NCBI GenBank assembly: GCA_035623985.1
Contig: DASPSJ010000094.1
Location: 1-64,000 of the forward strand
DNA length: 64,000 bases
Reading direction: 5' to 3'
Source of the DNA: DAHUYF01 sp035623985
Lineage (GTDB): Bacteria > Pseudomonadota > Alphaproteobacteria > ATCC43930 > CGMCC-115725
The notes under the pieces were generated by a model. The model saw only the letters and a program-made list of their open reading frames with translations. It was not told where the DNA came from and ran no database searches. Numbering within the stretch: the stretch's first letter is position 1; each line of letters opens with the position of its first letter. Positions 54,385 through 62,530 of the stretch are shown here, one piece after another. The position numbers and the translations under genes are program-made.

Positions 54385-54690
54385 ATGGGTGGACCCGCAA
54401 AATGTCTCTGCCTCCCGGCACATGATGCGGAATTGATCGACAGAATTCGCGGCTTTGTCTCAGACGCGCTCGACCTTCCGGTCGAGAAGGTCGGTCCGGA
54501 CGACCATTTCTACGAGACGCTCGGCCTTGATTCCCTGGGAGCCGTGGCGGTGTTCATTGATCTGTCCTACGCGTTTGGGATTCCGGAACCGGAACCCCAT
54601 TTGGACTTCGCTTCCTTCCACACCGCACGGTTGCTCGCCACCTATGCCCGAAGCTTCGAGCGTGATCGGCCGGCCCTTGACGCGGTGTGA
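54385..54690 (+). CDS. Acyl carrier protein (second, RiPP-adjacent synthase set)
   Basis: A 101-residue carrier protein with phosphopantetheine site ETLGLDSLGAV (S50). It opens a four-gene fatty-acid-synthase-like set and overlaps the dehydratase gene by 47 bases. It differs clearly from the pigment-cluster ACP at 16379. No phosphopantetheinyl transferase is nearby, so activation must come from elsewhere. Confidence 0.87.
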   Translation: MGGPAKCLCLPAHDAELIDRIRGFVSDALDLPVEKVGPDDHFYETLGLDSLGAVAVFIDLSYAFGIPEPEPHLDFASFHTARLLATYARSFERDRPALDAV

Positions 54691-55108
54691 CATCCTCAAT
54701 CTGCTGCCCTATGGCGAGTCGTTCATGCTCATCGACGAGGCGGAACATCTTGGCCATCGGCAGCTCGTCACCCGCTTCACGTGGCGCGAGGATCGTCCTG
54801 AGATTGCGGCGCATTTCGTGCGGGGGCCGAAGCTTGTGCCGGGGGTCCTCCTCGCCGAGCAGGTGGCGCAGTCGGCACTTCTCCTGGCGGTCATCGAAGG
54901 TTGCCACCCGTCTCGGGAACCGATGATGCTCGGTCAATTCCGGTGCGAGATCATGGGTCCGGCGCAAGCACCTTGTACCGTCGTCGCCAACGTCGCGATA
55001 GACGCCGTCATTGGCGGGAAAATGGGATTTCGCGCGACCTGTGAGGTTCATGGTAGCCTCGTCGCGAAGGTCCGCGGCATCGCCGCGCCGATGCCAACAG
55101 CCCGCTAG
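54644..55108 (+). CDS. FabZ/FabA-like hotdog dehydratase
   Basis: A 154-residue hotdog protein: ILNLLPYGESFMLIDEAEHL at the N-terminus and HFVRGPKLVPGVLLAEQVAQ, which fits the FabZ H....P..PGV....E.. pattern with catalytic H and E. ATG 54644 is used; GTG 54662 is also possible and would shorten the overlap with the ACP gene. It should dehydrate 3-hydroxyacyl-ACP. No ketoreductase gene is present in this set. Confidence 0.82.
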   Translation: MPEASSVIGRPLTRCDILNLLPYGESFMLIDEAEHLGHRQLVTRFTWREDRPEIAAHFVRGPKLVPGVLLAEQVAQSALLLAVIEGCHPSREPMMLGQFRCEIMGPAQAPCTVVANVAIDAVIGGKMGFRATCEVHGSLVAKVRGIAAPMPTAR

Positions 55109-55118
55109 GTGGCTCTGC

Positions 55119-56249
55119 GTGACAACGACTTTCCCTCGCCCGGCCGTTTCTGCGGTGGGTGCCGTTTCGGCGCTTGGGTTCGACTGGCCGACGACGTGGA
55201 CTGGACTGCTCGCCGGCGCGTCACCCCGTACGTCCTATCGGGACCTCGATCGCCGGTATGACATCGATGTCTTGGTTGCCGCGGTTCCGGGCCTGAACCG
55301 GGACATCTCCCAGGACGGTGGGGGGGCGGCGGTTCGTCTGGCAAACATGGCGTTGGACCAAGTGCGAACGCCCGCCGAGCCAGTGCGCATCTATGGCGGC
55401 AGCAACCACGGTGAAACCGATCTTCTGCTCACGTTGCTGCTCGCCGAGGTGGGAACGGGCTCCAGGGAACAGTGGCGGGCGGTGCTGTTCGATCCCGTTC
55501 CGCGCGCCTGTGGTGGATCCGTCGATTGGACCTATGGTGCCTGCGGCTCCGGATTGCTCGCGCTTGCCGCGGCCGTGCAGGACAGTGCCGGGTCGCTTGG
55601 CGAGATCATCGTGCTCGCGGCCGATGCCCTCAGCGCGATCGAGGTAATCGGGTTTCGGCGGATCGGCGCCGTCGCGCAACACGGCTGTCGGCCTTTCCAC
55701 GACACACGCGATGGACTTCTGATCGGCGAAGGTGCCGTTGCCCTCCGGTTGGCCGCGAGCGCGGCGGATTCTGCGGCGATCCGCCTTTTAGGCTTCGGAT
55801 TGAGCTGCGACGCCGGTCACCCTACCGATCCGGATCCAGACGGCCGGTGGCTCGGCAAGGCGCTCGACGATGCGCTCCGCCGCGCAGAACTCATTCCGTC
55901 CGATATCAAGGCGATCGTCTGTCACGGCACGGGAACGCAAAAGAACGATGCGATCGAGGCGGCAATAATCACCGAGCGTTGGGGCGCTCGCGGCGTTCCC
56001 ATCACGTCGGTGAAGGGCGGCCTCGGACACACGATGGGAGCAGCCGGTCTATTCAACGTCCTTGTCGCCGTCGAAGCGTGCCGGACGGGCAAACTGCCTC
56101 CGACAACGACAGACGGCAGTGCGACGCTCGACCGGGTGGATGTCGTGTGCGGACGGCCACGCGACATCGAGCCCGGAGGGGCGATTCTCGTCCTCGCCAG
56201 CGGGTTCGGCGGCAACAACGCCGCGTGCATCGTCGGTGCCCGCCAATGA
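55119..56249 (+). CDS. Beta-ketoacyl-ACP synthase (second set)
   Basis: A 376-residue condensing enzyme starting at GTG 55119. The C-H-H triad is complete: C142 in TYGACGSG, H269 in CHGTGTQKND and H304 in GGLGHTMGAAG. It is only distantly like the KS at 31198, showing different linker and N-terminal sequence. Its stop overlaps the start of the KS-like partner, as in the pigment cluster. Confidence 0.88.
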   Translation: MTTTFPRPAVSAVGAVSALGFDWPTTWTGLLAGASPRTSYRDLDRRYDIDVLVAAVPGLNRDISQDGGGAAVRLANMALDQVRTPAEPVRIYGGSNHGETDLLLTLLLAEVGTGSREQWRAVLFDPVPRACGGSVDWTYGACGSGLLALAAAVQDSAGSLGEIIVLAADALSAIEVIGFRRIGAVAQHGCRPFHDTRDGLLIGEGAVALRLAASAADSAAIRLLGFGLSCDAGHPTDPDPDGRWLGKALDDALRRAELIPSDIKAIVCHGTGTQKNDAIEAAIITERWGARGVPITSVKGGLGHTMGAAGLFNVLVAVEACRTGKLPPTTTDGSATLDRVDVVCGRPRDIEPGGAILVLASGFGGNNAACIVGARQ

Positions 56250-57109
56250 GCGCGCTCGCCCTCACGATCGAAGGCGGGTTCCCAATACTGCTTGGCCAGG
56301 ATCTCGCGCGATATGTCACCCAGCTCACCGATGCGGAACGCGCTGTCGCCGAGCGGGCGTCGGGCGTAAAGCACGCCCGGCTCGTCGGGTCGGCCGGGTG
56401 CTTCGCCGCTCTGGCGGGAAGCGCATTGCTCCAGCGGCTTGGCCCGCGCGAGACCGGCGTCATATGCACGGGTGGACCTTGGTCATTGGCCGCCTGCAGC
56501 ACTTTCATCAATCGTACGAGTGAGGCCGGCCCCGGGCTGGTGAACCCGCTTCAGTTTCCGGCCACCCTTCTCAGCGCGGCGGCGACGATACCCGCGAGCC
56601 TCCTGCATGCTCACGCTTTTGCCTTCGTCATCGGCCATGACCGCCTCGCCTTTTTCGAGGCACTGCACCGGGCCTCGAGCGCCGTCGATTATAGGCTCGC
56701 AGCACAGGTATTGGTTCTCGCGGTCTCGAGCGGCGATGTCTTCATCGAAGCGGCGCGCGCGCGGGCGGGCGTCGGCCGTCCGTCTCTCGACGTGTCGATC
56801 GCCTTCGGCATCGCCGCAGAAAGCGACCAGGCGACCCTACAACTACTCGGCGTCTATATTGATAAGACCGCCCCGGCGCATGGTGGCACGTCATACAAAG
56901 CCGAGTGGCGCGGTGATGCCTTTGTGTGTCCTATCGATACGCCCCTCGCGTATGGCGAGGCTTATGGCGCCAGTGGCGCGGTGCTCTGCATCGCTGCTGC
57001 CCGGCACCACGCCGCAACAACCCGACATGCAAGCACGCCGTTTTCTGTCGACGTGTGCGCAGACGGACGAACGGCGACCGCGATCTTTCAGCTCACCGAG
57101 GGAAGCTGA
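56246..57109 (+). CDS. Ketosynthase-like partner lacking the catalytic cysteine
   Basis: A 287-residue protein. The N-terminal half follows the KS fold (VNPLQFPATLLSAAATIPAS and RLAFFEALHRASSAV), but where a KS has its nucleophile this protein reads HAHAFAFVIG, with no cysteine. No HGTGT or GH motifs follow. It therefore looks like a chain-length-factor-type partner of the KS before it. It overlaps that gene by four bases. Confidence 0.68.
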   Translation: MSALALTIEGGFPILLGQDLARYVTQLTDAERAVAERASGVKHARLVGSAGCFAALAGSALLQRLGPRETGVICTGGPWSLAACSTFINRTSEAGPGLVNPLQFPATLLSAAATIPASLLHAHAFAFVIGHDRLAFFEALHRASSAVDYRLAAQVLVLAVSSGDVFIEAARARAGVGRPSLDVSIAFGIAAESDQATLQLLGVYIDKTAPAHGGTSYKAEWRGDAFVCPIDTPLAYGEAYGASGAVLCIAAARHHAATTRHASTPFSVDVCADGRTATAIFQLTEGS

Positions 57110-57168
57110 GGAGACGATCCAGAGAGTGCGGACCGCGGTCATGGTGCCGACGGTCGATACCAATTGGG

Positions 57169-57192
57169 TTGACAGAGCAACCGTTCGTTGTG
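57169..57192 (+). promoter_or_regulatory. Possible promoter upstream of the RiPP genes
   Basis: A perfect TTGACA at 57169-57174 lies in the 150-base gap before the small basic protein gene, in a locally less GC-rich stretch. At 17-base spacing the -10 candidate is only GATCCT, so this is a weak call. It suggests the small protein, maturase and precursor could be transcribed apart from the acyl-synthase genes. Confidence 0.3.
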
Positions 57193-57259
57193 ATCCTATT
57201 TACCAGGTGAGGTGCATGTCGATCGAGACGCGGAGCGTTCCTGGAAGCAGGGGGACTCA

Positions 57260-57631
57260 ATGGCGAACGCAAAGGCAAAGAAGTCGGCCGCCACCAAAAA
57301 GGCAAAGAAGCCATACCCGCATGTCGACATCGACATCCCGAAGGTGACCGCCAAAACGAAGGTGTCTAGCTTGACGGTCGGCCAACTCGTCGAGCTTCTC
57401 GTTCAAGTCCATACCCAGTTGCCCATTCAACGGGGAATGCCGAGCCCGAAGGTCGTCAACGACGCCATCAAGCAAGTTCACCAGCTCATCCTCTCGCCCG
57501 ACAGTGCGTTCCGGGGGATGCAGATGGCGGTCCTCAAGGAGATTCCTAACATACGGTCGAAAGGCCCGTGGGCGCCCAAGGATGGCGGACCCGCGCCGAA
57601 CGCCGGCGACGCGCGGAAAGCGCCGGGGTGA
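57260..57631 (+). CDS. Small basic protein of unknown function in RiPP locus
   Basis: A 123-residue protein. The first ~22 residues are lysine/alanine-rich (AKAKKSAATKKAKK), the middle is helical (LTVGQLVELLVQVHTQ; VVNDAIKQVHQLI) and the tail is proline/glycine-rich. I recognise no family. ATG 57260 has AGGGGGA upstream. It is ten bases before the radical SAM gene, so it could be a leader-binding or regulatory partner; that is inference from position only. Confidence 0.7.
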   Translation: MANAKAKKSAATKKAKKPYPHVDIDIPKVTAKTKVSSLTVGQLVELLVQVHTQLPIQRGMPSPKVVNDAIKQVHQLILSPDSAFRGMQMAVLKEIPNIRSKGPWAPKDGGPAPNAGDARKAPG

Positions 57632-57641
57632 GGAGGGACTC

Positions 57642-59072
57642 ATGGCCGCGCTCGCTCACTCGCGCTTCAACATCGTGGTGCCTTTGCGCCACGGGCGAAA
57701 CCTCGCCTACAACTCCATGAGCCACGCCACGGCGGTTTGGGATCGGGCCGAGTCGGACGTCTTCGACCGCGTCGGGCGGGGCGAAGACATCGACGACGCA
57801 GAGGCGACCGTCACCGACCTGCTCTATGGCGGCTTCATCGTCCGTCACGGGTTCGATGAGCTGGCGCTCTTGCGCCAACGCTACGACGCCACGCGCAAGG
57901 ATCCCTCGCGAATGGTCCTCACCATCGCGCCGACGCTCATGTGCAACTTCGGCTGCGACTACTGTTTCCAGGGCGCGTGCAAGCCGGCCGGCACCATGTC
58001 CGCGGACGTTCAGGACGCGATCGTCGACCTCGTGACGCGCGCGACGCCGTCGCTGAAGCGCCTGCACGTCGCGTGGTATGGGGGCGAGCCGCTTTTGGCC
58101 CCGGCCGTCATCGACTCGCTTTCGGAGCGTCTGATCGCCCTGTGCGACGCGAAATCCGTCGCCTACGACGCGACGATCGTCACCAACGGCTACAAGCTGA
58201 CGCTCGGCGTGGCCCGCGCCCTCGCGGCCCGCAGGGTTACGGGGGCTCAGATCACGCTGGACGGCGCACGGAACGAGCACGACCGCCGGCGCTTTCGACT
58301 CGGGGGCGGGGGCTCGTTCGACCGCATCCTCGCCAACCTGAAGGCCGCCATCGACGACGTGCCGCTGACCATCAGCATCCGCATCAATATCGACTCGAGG
58401 AACGCCGCCTCGGTGTACGCGCTGCTCGACGAGCTGGCGAGGCAGGGTTTTGCCCGGCGGAAGAATTTCGGTGTGTACTTCGCCCCGGTCGAGGCCATCA
58501 CCGAGGGCTGCCACAATGTGGCCGACGACTGCATGTCGAAATCGGCGTATGGGCGGCTCGAGACGGAACTCACGCGGTACGCCTTCGATGCGGGGCTGTC
58601 TTCCCTGCCATATCCACCCCGTTTCCGCGGCGTGTGCGGTGCTCTCCGGCCGAAGGGCTTCGTGGTGCTACCCAACGGCGACGTTCACAAATGCTGGGAC
58701 ACGGTCGCCTCGCCCGACCAAAAGGTCGGCACGATCTTCGATGTCGACGCACTGGCGGCGGACAAGCGGGCGCTCCGTTGGGTGCAGTGGTCACCCTTCG
58801 ACAATGCCACGTGCACGAGCTGCAAGATCTTGCCCAACTGCGCGGGCTCCTGCGCCCACAAGTTCCTGAACCCGGATCAGACGCTCGGCGAGGCAGGAGC
58901 TCTCCCGTGCCCGAGTTGGAAATACAACATCAACGAGCGCTTGCTTCTCACCGCGGAGCGGAGCGGCGCCATCACGGCGGACGACTACCAATCGGAGCAA
59001 GTCAGAACGAACAGCGCGGCGATTTGCTCCGTCTCGCCGCTGCTGGTCGGCCAGGCCGCGTTCGACCGGTAG
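57642..59072 (+). CDS. Radical SAM/SPASM peptide maturase
   Basis: A 476-residue radical SAM enzyme. The [4Fe-4S] site is C101, C105 and C108 in CNFGCDYCFQ, followed by WYGGEPLL. The C-terminal SPASM domain has the expected cysteines in FRGVCGALRPKG, DVHKCWDT, CTSCKILPNCAGSC and LPCPSW. Such enzymes typically install thioether or carbon-carbon links in ribosomal peptides. ATG 57642 has GAGGAGGGAC upstream. It stands 55 bases before a cysteine-lattice peptide gene, its probable substrate. Confidence 0.92.
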   Translation: MAALAHSRFNIVVPLRHGRNLAYNSMSHATAVWDRAESDVFDRVGRGEDIDDAEATVTDLLYGGFIVRHGFDELALLRQRYDATRKDPSRMVLTIAPTLMCNFGCDYCFQGACKPAGTMSADVQDAIVDLVTRATPSLKRLHVAWYGGEPLLAPAVIDSLSERLIALCDAKSVAYDATIVTNGYKLTLGVARALAARRVTGAQITLDGARNEHDRRRFRLGGGGSFDRILANLKAAIDDVPLTISIRINIDSRNAASVYALLDELARQGFARRKNFGVYFAPVEAITEGCHNVADDCMSKSAYGRLETELTRYAFDAGLSSLPYPPRFRGVCGALRPKGFVVLPNGDVHKCWDTVASPDQKVGTIFDVDALAADKRALRWVQWSPFDNATCTSCKILPNCAGSCAHKFLNPDQTLGEAGALPCPSWKYNINERLLLTAERSGAITADDYQSEQVRTNSAAICSVSPLLVGQAAFDR

Positions 59073-59127
59073 ATCTGGATGCATTGCCACCACGAACCCC
59101 TGACCGCTCCGACACGAGAGATGAACG

Positions 59128-59631
59128 ATGAAATTTCTCGTTAAACCCCTGAACGGTTTCGTGCCGTCGCGATCCATGACCGGCACCAGCATGCCTGCGG
59201 CCTGCGAGGGCGGCGGCTGTGGCGCGGATGCGTGCGCCTCGGCGCATTGCGTCGCCGATGCTTGCGGGGGAGACGCCTGTGGCGCGGCGTCTTGTGCTGC
59301 CGATGCAGGCGGCATTGGTGCATGCGCGGCAGACTTTGCCGGGGCAGGTGGATGCGGGGCAGACGCCTGTGGCGCTGCAGCGTGTGGAACGGACGCCTGC
59401 GGGGCCGCCGTCTGCGGGGCGGACGCCGGCGCGACGGCGGGCTGCGGCCTCGACGCAAGCGGCGCGGGCGCATGCGCGGCGGACGGCTGCGCCGCCGCGG
59501 TTTGTGGAGCCGACGCATGCGCGGCGAATCTGTGCGCCGGTGATGCCTGTCTTCTCAACGCCTGCGCAGCGGATGCCGGGGGCGGCGCCTGCCTCATCCA
59601 GATCAACAACGTCCCTATCGTCGGCTACTGA
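59128..59631 (+). CDS. Cysteine-every-fifth-residue RiPP precursor-like peptide
   Basis: A 167-residue peptide. Residues 1-25 form a cysteine-free leader (MKFLVKPLNGFVPSRS...). From C26 to C146 there are 21 cysteines, every one at a position equal to 1 modulo 5, with four lattice positions replaced (61, 71, 101, 111); C155 falls off the lattice. The repeat unit is close to C-G-A-D-A. The tail is CLIQINNVPIVGY. It follows a radical SAM/SPASM gene. I recall an NCBI family described as Cys-every-fifth RiPP peptides with a partner maturase, which this fits; the match is unchecked. The repeat also resembles a pentapeptide-repeat beta-helix (A-D-A-C-G). Confidence 0.85.
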   Translation: MKFLVKPLNGFVPSRSMTGTSMPAACEGGGCGADACASAHCVADACGGDACGAASCAADAGGIGACAADFAGAGGCGADACGAAACGTDACGAAVCGADAGATAGCGLDASGAGACAADGCAAAVCGADACAANLCAGDACLLNACAADAGGGACLIQINNVPIVGY

Positions 59632-59647
59632 ACAGGAGGAGCCCTCG

Positions 59648-60148
59648 ATGCCGGTTCAGTTTACGGGCAGTCTCGATCCCGGTCAGTATGAGGTTTGGAC
59701 CACCTACGGCTGGAACCGCGAGTTCCTCATGGAGTGGTCGGTGCGTCCGCGCCCCGGTCAAATCGGCGAAGTCGCGCTCCGCGCTCTCGCCGTCGAAGCG
59801 ACCGACGATGGGACGCTCACCTATTGGCTGACGGTGTGGAACGTCGGCCAACAATCGGTTGACTTCGAGGCGCTGTACTCGGCGGTGACGACGGCCCAAA
59901 ACGTGATCGATGACCCGAGCGGGGCGTATACGCTCGGCGCCGGGGGGACACTCGGCCTCCAGTGGGACCTCGGCGTGGCGCCGACCTTGCTCGCCCTCGT
60001 GGCCATCCCCCAAGTCACCGGTGCCGTGTTCGAGTGCTCGACGCCGTCGGTGCAGCTCAACGCCGACGGCACGGCGACATATTTTTTCACCGTGACCAAC
60101 ACCGGCGCGGCGACGGCTTCTTTCCGCCTGAGGGCGGGTCTGACATGA
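59648..60148 (+). CDS. Tandem beta-sandwich protein of unknown function
   Basis: A 166-residue protein with AGGAGG upstream of ATG 59648. Two halves look related: GTLTYWLTVWNVGQQSVDF (about residues 57-75) and GTATYFFTVTNTGAATASF (about 139-157), suggesting duplicated CARDB/Ig-like beta domains. There is no signal peptide and one cysteine (in FECSTP). It directly follows the precursor peptide gene. It may bind or scaffold the peptide; nothing in the sequence proves it. Confidence 0.72.
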   Translation: MPVQFTGSLDPGQYEVWTTYGWNREFLMEWSVRPRPGQIGEVALRALAVEATDDGTLTYWLTVWNVGQQSVDFEALYSAVTTAQNVIDDPSGAYTLGAGGTLGLQWDLGVAPTLLALVAIPQVTGAVFECSTPSVQLNADGTATYFFTVTNTGAATASFRLRAGLT

Positions 60149-60167
60149 TCGGATTGGAGACGAGACG

Positions 60168-60404
60168 ATGAAGCTCTCGGTAGCGATCGACCGTGACGGT
60201 AACGTCATTTCTCTCCACGAGCCCGCGAAGAACGCGCCGTCTGCGGGCTCATCAGGGGTCAAGATGCGCGCGCCCAAGGGCGGGAAGGTTCTGTCTCTCG
60301 ACGCGCCCCCCGGACTTGCGGGGAAGTCTCTGGTCGAGATCCATGACTTGGTTCGTGTCGACTTCTCGGGACCGGCGCCGGTGCTTAGGCATAAGAAGAG
60401 CTGA
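60168..60404 (+). CDS. Small unknown protein in RiPP locus
   Basis: A 78-residue protein beginning MKLSVAIDRDGNVISLHEP with a lysine/glycine-rich middle. It is 19 bases after the beta-sandwich gene and has a plausible ribosome site (GAGACGAGACG). No family is recognised. Its position suggests membership of the same operon. Confidence 0.6.
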   Translation: MKLSVAIDRDGNVISLHEPAKNAPSAGSSGVKMRAPKGGKVLSLDAPPGLAGKSLVEIHDLVRVDFSGPAPVLRHKKS

Positions 60405-60417
60405 GCGGCGCGGCGAT

Positions 60418-60699
60418 ATGAAGCCCCTCAGCCCGGACCGGAAAGCCGAGCTCGACGCGCTGGCGAAGCTGAGGGAGGGCGAGATCGATACGCGCGACGT
60501 GCCGGAGGTCCGCGACTGGTCGGGAGCGCGGCGCGGCGTGTTTTACCGGCCGGTGAAGCGGCAGATCACGCTTCGCCTCGATGCGGATGTGATCGCCTGG
60601 TTCAAGAACCATGCGCCAAGGGGAGCGGGCTACCAAACCGATGTCAATCGGGCGCTGCGCGAGCACCTGCATCGGCGCCGGCGAGACAAGCGAAAATGA
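60418..60699 (+). CDS. BrnA-like antitoxin/DNA-binding protein, no BrnT partner seen
   Basis: A 93-residue protein whose C-terminal half (KRQITLRLDADVIAWFKNH, then GYQTDVNRALREHL) matches the BrnA ribbon-helix-helix-type family. BrnA is normally co-encoded with the BrnT RNase toxin, whose gene usually precedes it. No BrnT-like frame is visible here; the preceding 78-aa protein does not resemble one. It could act as a solitary regulator of the locus. Confidence 0.75.
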   Translation: MKPLSPDRKAELDALAKLREGEIDTRDVPEVRDWSGARRGVFYRPVKRQITLRLDADVIAWFKNHAPRGAGYQTDVNRALREHLHRRRRDKRK

Positions 60700-60808
60700 C
60701 CGCAAAAGAGCGCGAAATCCCGCGGCGTTTCGGGCCTCCGCCCACCGTAACATAACCGTCAAACTCGCGTGCTAGCGTCCGCCGTCGCCTTCCGCGACAG
60801 AGACGGTC

Positions 60809-62530
60809 ATGCTGGTGAACGGAGCCGATCGCAAGCCGTTCGAGCGATCGCTCGCTTCCCGCCTGATCGAGGCGGGAAAGCTCGACGCGGCGGCGCTCGA
60901 CCGCATTGTGAGATTGCAGGCGAGCAGCGAGGAGCGGCTCGAGGCGCTGCTCGTGAAGCTCGGCCTCGCCGGCGAGCGCGACGTGGCGGAAGCGCTCGCC
61001 CGCGAGCTTGGCCTCGCCGTCGCCCTTCCGGCCGAATTCCCCGACGCGCCCGTGCTCGAGGGCAGGATCAGCAAGAAATTCCTGAAGCAGGCGGGGGTGG
61101 TGCCGCTCGCCGACGGCGCGGACACGCTCACCGTCGCCATGGTCGACCCGCTCGACGGCTTCGCGCTGCGCGCGCTGGAGATGGCGAGCGGCAAGAAGGT
61201 GCTGGCGCGCATCGCCTTGCCCTCGGAGCTCGAGGCCGCCTATGCGCGGCTCTACGAGGGGGGGCAAGGCGCGCTCGGCGCCGTCGTCGACCGCGCCGAG
61301 GCGGAGCTCGCCGGCGACGAGGAGTTCACCGAGGACGTCGACCGGCTGCGCGACCTCGCCAGCGAGGGACCGGTCATCCGGCTGGTCAACAACCTCATCG
61401 CGCGCGCCGTCGAGAGCCGCGCCTCCGACATCCATATCGAGCCCTTCCAGAACCGGCTCGCGCTGCGCTACCGCGTCGACGGCATCCTGCGCGACGTGGC
61501 CCCGCCGCCGCTGCGCTACAAGCCGGCGATCATCTCGCGCATCAAGATCATGGCGCGGCTCAACATCGCCGAGCGCCGGCTGCCGCAGGACGGCCGCATC
61601 CGCATCGCGGTGCAGGGCCGCGAGTTCGACCTGCGCGTCTCGACCGCGCCGACGCTGCACGGCGAGAGCGTGGTGATGCGCATCCTCGACCGCACGAGCC
61701 TGGTCGCCGATCTCTCGGGCCTCGGCTTTCTCGAGGACACCCTGCCGCCGTTCCTCGCCGTGCTCGACCAGCCGCAAGGCATCCTGCTGGTCACCGGCCC
61801 CACCGGCAGCGGCAAGACGACGACGCTCTACACCTGCTTGCAGCGCTTGAACGCGCCGGAGAAGAAGCTCTTCACCGTCGAGGATCCGATCGAGTACCAG
61901 CTCGACGGCGTCAACCAGATCCAGGTGAAGCCGCAGATCGGCTTGAGCTTCGCGCATGTGCTGCGCTCCATCCTGCGCCAGGATCCCGACATCATCATGA
62001 TCGGCGAGATGCGCGATCTCGAGACGGCGCAGATCGGCATCCAGGCGGCGCTCACCGGCCATCTCGTGCTGTCGACGCTGCACACCAACAGCGCCGCCGC
62101 CAGCGTGACGCGGCTGCTCGACATGGGGGTGGAGGATTATCTCGTCACCTCCACCGTCACCGGCGTGCTGGCGCAGCGCCTGGTGCGCAAGCTCTGCGAG
62201 GCCTGCCGCGAGCCCTACCGCGCCTTGCCCGAGCTGGCGGCTGAGCTTCGCCTCGCCGAGAGCGGCGGCGAGGTGGTGCTGCACCGGCCGCGCGGCTGCG
62301 ATGCCTGCGGCGGCAGCGGCTATCGCGGCCGCGTCGCCGTGTTGGAGTTCCTGGCGATGAGCGACGCGATCCGTCGGCTGGTGCTGCGCCGCGCCGAGGC
62401 CGGCGAGCTGCACCGCGCCGGCGCCGCCCAGGGCATGCGCTCCATGTATGAGGACGGGCTCGAGAAAGCGCTGCTCGGCATCACCTCGCTCGAGGAGGTG
62501 CTGCGCGTGACGCGGGACGTAGGCGCCTGA
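60809..62530 (+). CDS. gspE: Type II secretion/type IV pilus assembly ATPase (GspE/PulE/PilB family)
   Basis: A 573-residue hexameric ATPase. An N-terminal MshEN-like domain is followed by Walker A GPTGSGKTTTLYTCL, the Asp box, Walker B IIMIGEMRDLETA and the His-box region LSTLHTNSA. The zinc-binding cysteines are CEACREPYR and CDACGGSG. It drives pseudopilus or pilus assembly. It shares one base with gspF (TGATG). Pilus versus secretion role cannot be decided without the next genes. Confidence 0.9.
   Translation: MLVNGADRKPFERSLASRLIEAGKLDAAALDRIVRLQASSEERLEALLVKLGLAGERDVAEALARELGLAVALPAEFPDAPVLEGRISKKFLKQAGVVPLADGADTLTVAMVDPLDGFALRALEMASGKKVLARIALPSELEAAYARLYEGGQGALGAVVDRAEAELAGDEEFTEDVDRLRDLASEGPVIRLVNNLIARAVESRASDIHIEPFQNRLALRYRVDGILRDVAPPPLRYKPAIISRIKIMARLNIAERRLPQDGRIRIAVQGREFDLRVSTAPTLHGESVVMRILDRTSLVADLSGLGFLEDTLPPFLAVLDQPQGILLVTGPTGSGKTTTLYTCLQRLNAPEKKLFTVEDPIEYQLDGVNQIQVKPQIGLSFAHVLRSILRQDPDIIMIGEMRDLETAQIGIQAALTGHLVLSTLHTNSAAASVTRLLDMGVEDYLVTSTVTGVLAQRLVRKLCEACREPYRALPELAAELRLAESGGEVVLHRPRGCDACGGSGYRGRVAVLEFLAMSDAIRRLVLRRAEAGELHRAGAAQGMRSMYEDGLEKALLGITSLEEVLRVTRDVGA

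Noticed and set aside
59200..59600. Short regular DNA repeats suggesting a CRISPR array or minisatellite
   Set aside because: The ~15-base period follows codons for a five-residue protein repeat inside one open frame; there are no constant repeats with unique spacers and no cas genes.
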